A stretch of 23,576 bases of DNA from Bacteroidota bacterium (GTDB lineage: Bacteria > Bacteroidota > Bacteroidia > JAADEI01). The DNA is taken from the NCBI GenBank assembly GCA_015490475.1, contig WFXT01000087.1, positions 1 through 23,576 of the forward strand. Direction: 5' to 3'. The number at the start of each line of letters is the position of its first letter. Position 1 is the first letter of the stretch. The notes under the pieces are model-generated. The model did no database searches. It saw only the letters and a program-made list of their open reading frames with translations, and was not told the DNA's origin. Shown piece by piece: positions 22,085 through 23,576 of the stretch. The position numbers and the translations under genes were made by a program.

Positions 22085-22975
22085 CTATTTCCGAAATGAA
22101 GGGGAAACTTCCTTTTCCTTTCCATTATAGATATAGAATCCTTCTCCAGTTTTAACCCCTAACTTACCAGCTCTGACCATATTTACGAGCAGTGGGCAGG
22201 GTGCATATTTATCCTGCTTAAAGCCCTCATAAAGAACTTCTAATATAGCCAATACTACGTCTAATCCAATAAAATCTGCCAGTTGTAGTGGACCCATCGG
22301 GTGGTTCATGCCCAATTTCATTACTGTATCAATTTCCTCAACACCAGCAACACCTTCCCATAATGCATATATTGCTTCATTAATCATAGGAATAAGCACT
22401 CTGTTGGATATAAATCCCGGATAGTCGTTTACTTCAACAGGCACTTTCCCTAAATCTTTTGCTGTCTCAATTACAAAGCTTGTTGTTTCATCATCTGTTT
22501 GATAAGCCCTAATAACTTCTACCAATTTCATTACAGGGACAGGATTCATAAAGTGCATACCAATCACCTTGGAAGGTCTGCTTGTGGCACTTGCCAACTC
22601 TGTGATTGGTATTGACGAAGTATTAGACGCTAATATTGCATTTTCTGGAGCGTTGGCGTCAAGACGTTTAAAAATGTCCAATTTGAGTTGCTTGTTTTCT
22701 GGAACCGCTTCAACAACCAACCTAACATCTTTCACCGCTTCTTCCAATGACGTAAATGTAGATATTCTCTCCAGAGTTGTTTTTATGTCGTTCTCCGTTA
22801 TTATACCCTTCTTTAGTTGTCTATTAAGATTTTTCTCAATGGTTGCCAGTGCACGCTGAAGTGCCTCTTCACTCACATCAACCAGAGCAACTTGATAACC
22901 ATTGAGAGCAAAAACATGTGCAATCCCATTTCCCATAGTGCCTCCTCCAATAACAGCAACCTTAAATTTGTTCAT
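22085..22975 (-). CDS. hbd: 3-hydroxybutyryl-CoA dehydrogenase
   Basis: NAD(P)-dependent oxidation of 3-hydroxyacyl-CoA to 3-ketoacyl-CoA (or the reverse) in fatty-acid or butyrate metabolism. From the ATG at 22975 it is 296 residues, slightly longer than the usual 280-290. The Rossmann motif is IGGGTMG (9-15), followed by a conserved acidic residue at the end of strand 2 (VDVS). Catalytic-site elements are SNTSS (117-121), HFMNPVPVMKLVE with His141 and Glu153, and PGFISNRVL (186-194) with Asn191. MNHPMGPLQLADFIGLD (223-239) is typical of the C-terminal dimerisation domain. An in-frame TTG at 22993 is rejected because it lies inside the -7 box. It probably works with the acyl-CoA dehydrogenase at the left of the window, though they are not in one operon. 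Confidence 0.95.
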   Translation of the reverse strand: MNKFKVAVIGGGTMGNGIAHVFALNGYQVALVDVSEEALQRALATIEKNLNRQLKKGIITENDIKTTLERISTFTSLEEAVKDVRLVVEAVPENKQLKLDIFKRLDANAPENAILASNTSSIPITELASATSRPSKVIGMHFMNPVPVMKLVEVIRAYQTDDETTSFVIETAKDLGKVPVEVNDYPGFISNRVLIPMINEAIYALWEGVAGVEEIDTVMKLGMNHPMGPLQLADFIGLDVVLAILEVLYEGFKQDKYAPCPLLVNMVRAGKLGVKTGEGFYIYNGKEKEVSPSFRK

Positions 22976-22990
22976 AGGCGTCGTTTTTTG

Positions 22991-22998
22991 CAAACTTA
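22991..22998 (-). promoter_or_regulatory. Bacteroidota-type -7 promoter element of hbd
   Basis: Reads TAAGTTTG on the minus strand, an exact TAnnTTTG match, 15 nt before the hbd ATG at 22975. Because it covers the upstream in-frame TTG, it argues for the ATG start. The remaining gap to 23119 shows no other clear signal. Confidence 0.55.
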
Positions 22999-23119
22999 AA
23001 GGAAAAAGGCAAAATAATTCAGGGCATCCATATTATTCCAAATCAACACTACACAAATACACAAGATAAAATCTCTGTAGTCTATTCTCCTATTCACTAT
23101 CCTTGCTGGATGTAATTAT

Positions 23120-23576
23120 TTACTTTTTCTTAGCCTTAGAGAAAACCAACTTAATATATCTAGTAGTAGTCACTGTCCTGTTACCATCAACATAAGTATT
23201 AGAGCATTTAACTACAAGAATGAGCTCTTTAGATGACAACCTCTCTATAAACCATTGACCCGCAATAATATTATCAGCATTATCCGGTTCTAACATATTT
23301 GCTAAAGTACATGCTGAATAAGACATATCAAATATAACATTTACTTTATTCTTCTTTGCATCTCCCCACCTCCAATATCCACTGCCTTCCTCTCTAGAGG
23401 TGCCTGCAGATGCAGTATAGTTATATGTACCATCTTTATTAACCGTAAAACTGAATGAACCGGTAAAAGGTGTCTGATCTCCCTCTATAACACATTTACT
23501 ATTAATAGGATCGTACCTTGTTGTAGTATCATGAAACGTAAAATTTATCCCATCATCGCTAACAACAGTATTTGAT
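23120..23576 (-). CDS. lipocalin-like protein, 5' end cut by the window edge
   Basis: The frame ending at the TAA at 23120-23122 is open all the way to the right edge, well beyond the internal ATG at 23326, so at least 151 residues are coded and the true start is outside. The visible part has GSFSFTVNKDGTYNYTA, then GSGYWRWGDAKKNKVNVIFD, then WFIERLSSKELILVVK and a basic end (SKAKKK). That order (dGtY, then GxW, then I-LSSKELIL) is the repeating strand pattern of small Bacteroidota lipocalin-like lipoproteins, so an outer-membrane or periplasmic location is likely, but the signal sequence is not visible. The 126-nt gap downstream leads to hbd. The family call is tentative. Confidence 0.6.
   Translation of the reverse strand, partial: SNTVVSDDGINFTFHDTTTRYDPINSKCVIEGDQTPFTGSFSFTVNKDGTYNYTASAGTSREEGSGYWRWGDAKKNKVNVIFDMSYSACTLANMLEPDNADNIIAGQWFIERLSSKELILVVKCSNTYVDGNRTVTTTRYIKLVFSKAKKK

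Noticed and set aside
22976..22993. TTG start for hbd
   Set aside because: The TTG is part of the -7 box TAAGTTTG, and the ATG at 22975 begins exactly where the Rossmann domain needs it.
1..23576. CRISPR arrays, transposases, phage genes, toxin-antitoxin pairs, tRNA or rRNA genes
   Set aside because: Looked for by eye on both strands. No regularly spaced repeats, no transposase or integrase motifs, no cloverleaf or rRNA-like stretches were seen; small degenerate RNAs could be missed.

Overview
The window looks like ordinary chromosome from a member of the Bacteroidota. Four lines of evidence support this. (1) Eleven copies of TAnnTTTG, the -7 element of Bacteroidota housekeeping promoters, sit just upstream of genes. 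(2) There is a miaB - sigma-54 activator - lptE - TPR protein - secG cluster of the kind known from that phylum. (3) Two secreted proteins end in what look like type IX secretion (T9SS) sorting domains. (4) There is a DUF4476 protein. Strong Shine-Dalgarno sites are mostly absent. I cannot name a genus. I saw no tRNA, rRNA, CRISPR array, insertion sequence or prophage gene, and no gap between genes exceeds 300 bases.

Layout. Positions 1-56 hold the start of a leftward gene cut by the edge, divergent from a secreted PHB-depolymerase/feruloyl-esterase-like hydrolase (178-1305). A leftward run from 4855 to 1367 encodes frr, a YajR-like MFS transporter, apt and an acyl-CoA dehydrogenase. A rightward operon (4993-6806) encodes ExbB, a class II glutamine-amidotransferase-like protein and ExbD, meeting tail to tail a leftward pair, pdxH and a GT2 glycosyltransferase (8624-6786). 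Next, leftward, are a DUF4476 protein (9363-8671) and the long cluster miaB, sigma-54 activator, lptE, TPR protein, secG, trpS and a deoxynucleoside kinase (15480-9418), mostly overlapping or abutting. A rightward group (15572-19490) holds a small membrane protein, rmlA, a UXS-like sugar-nucleotide epimerase/dehydratase, rpiB and hemW. The right end is leftward again: an unrecognised protein with a degenerate methyltransferase-like fold and a very basic tail, a two-PKD-domain secreted protein, 3-hydroxybutyryl-CoA dehydrogenase, and a lipocalin-like protein cut by the right edge.

How the genes fit together. Most are housekeeping: translation (frr, trpS, miaB), nucleotide salvage (apt, deoxynucleoside kinase), cofactors (pdxH, hemW), pentose phosphate (rpiB), acyl-CoA oxidation (acyl-CoA dehydrogenase, hbd) and envelope/secretion (secG, lptE, exbBD, rmlA, GT2, T9SS cargo). 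I found no clear new defence or mobile system. The points most worth a second look are the amidotransferase-like gene locked between exbB and exbD, the promoters of apt and pdxH whose -7 boxes lie exactly 4 nt from the ATG (predicting leaderless mRNAs), and the degenerate methyltransferase-like protein with the basic tail.
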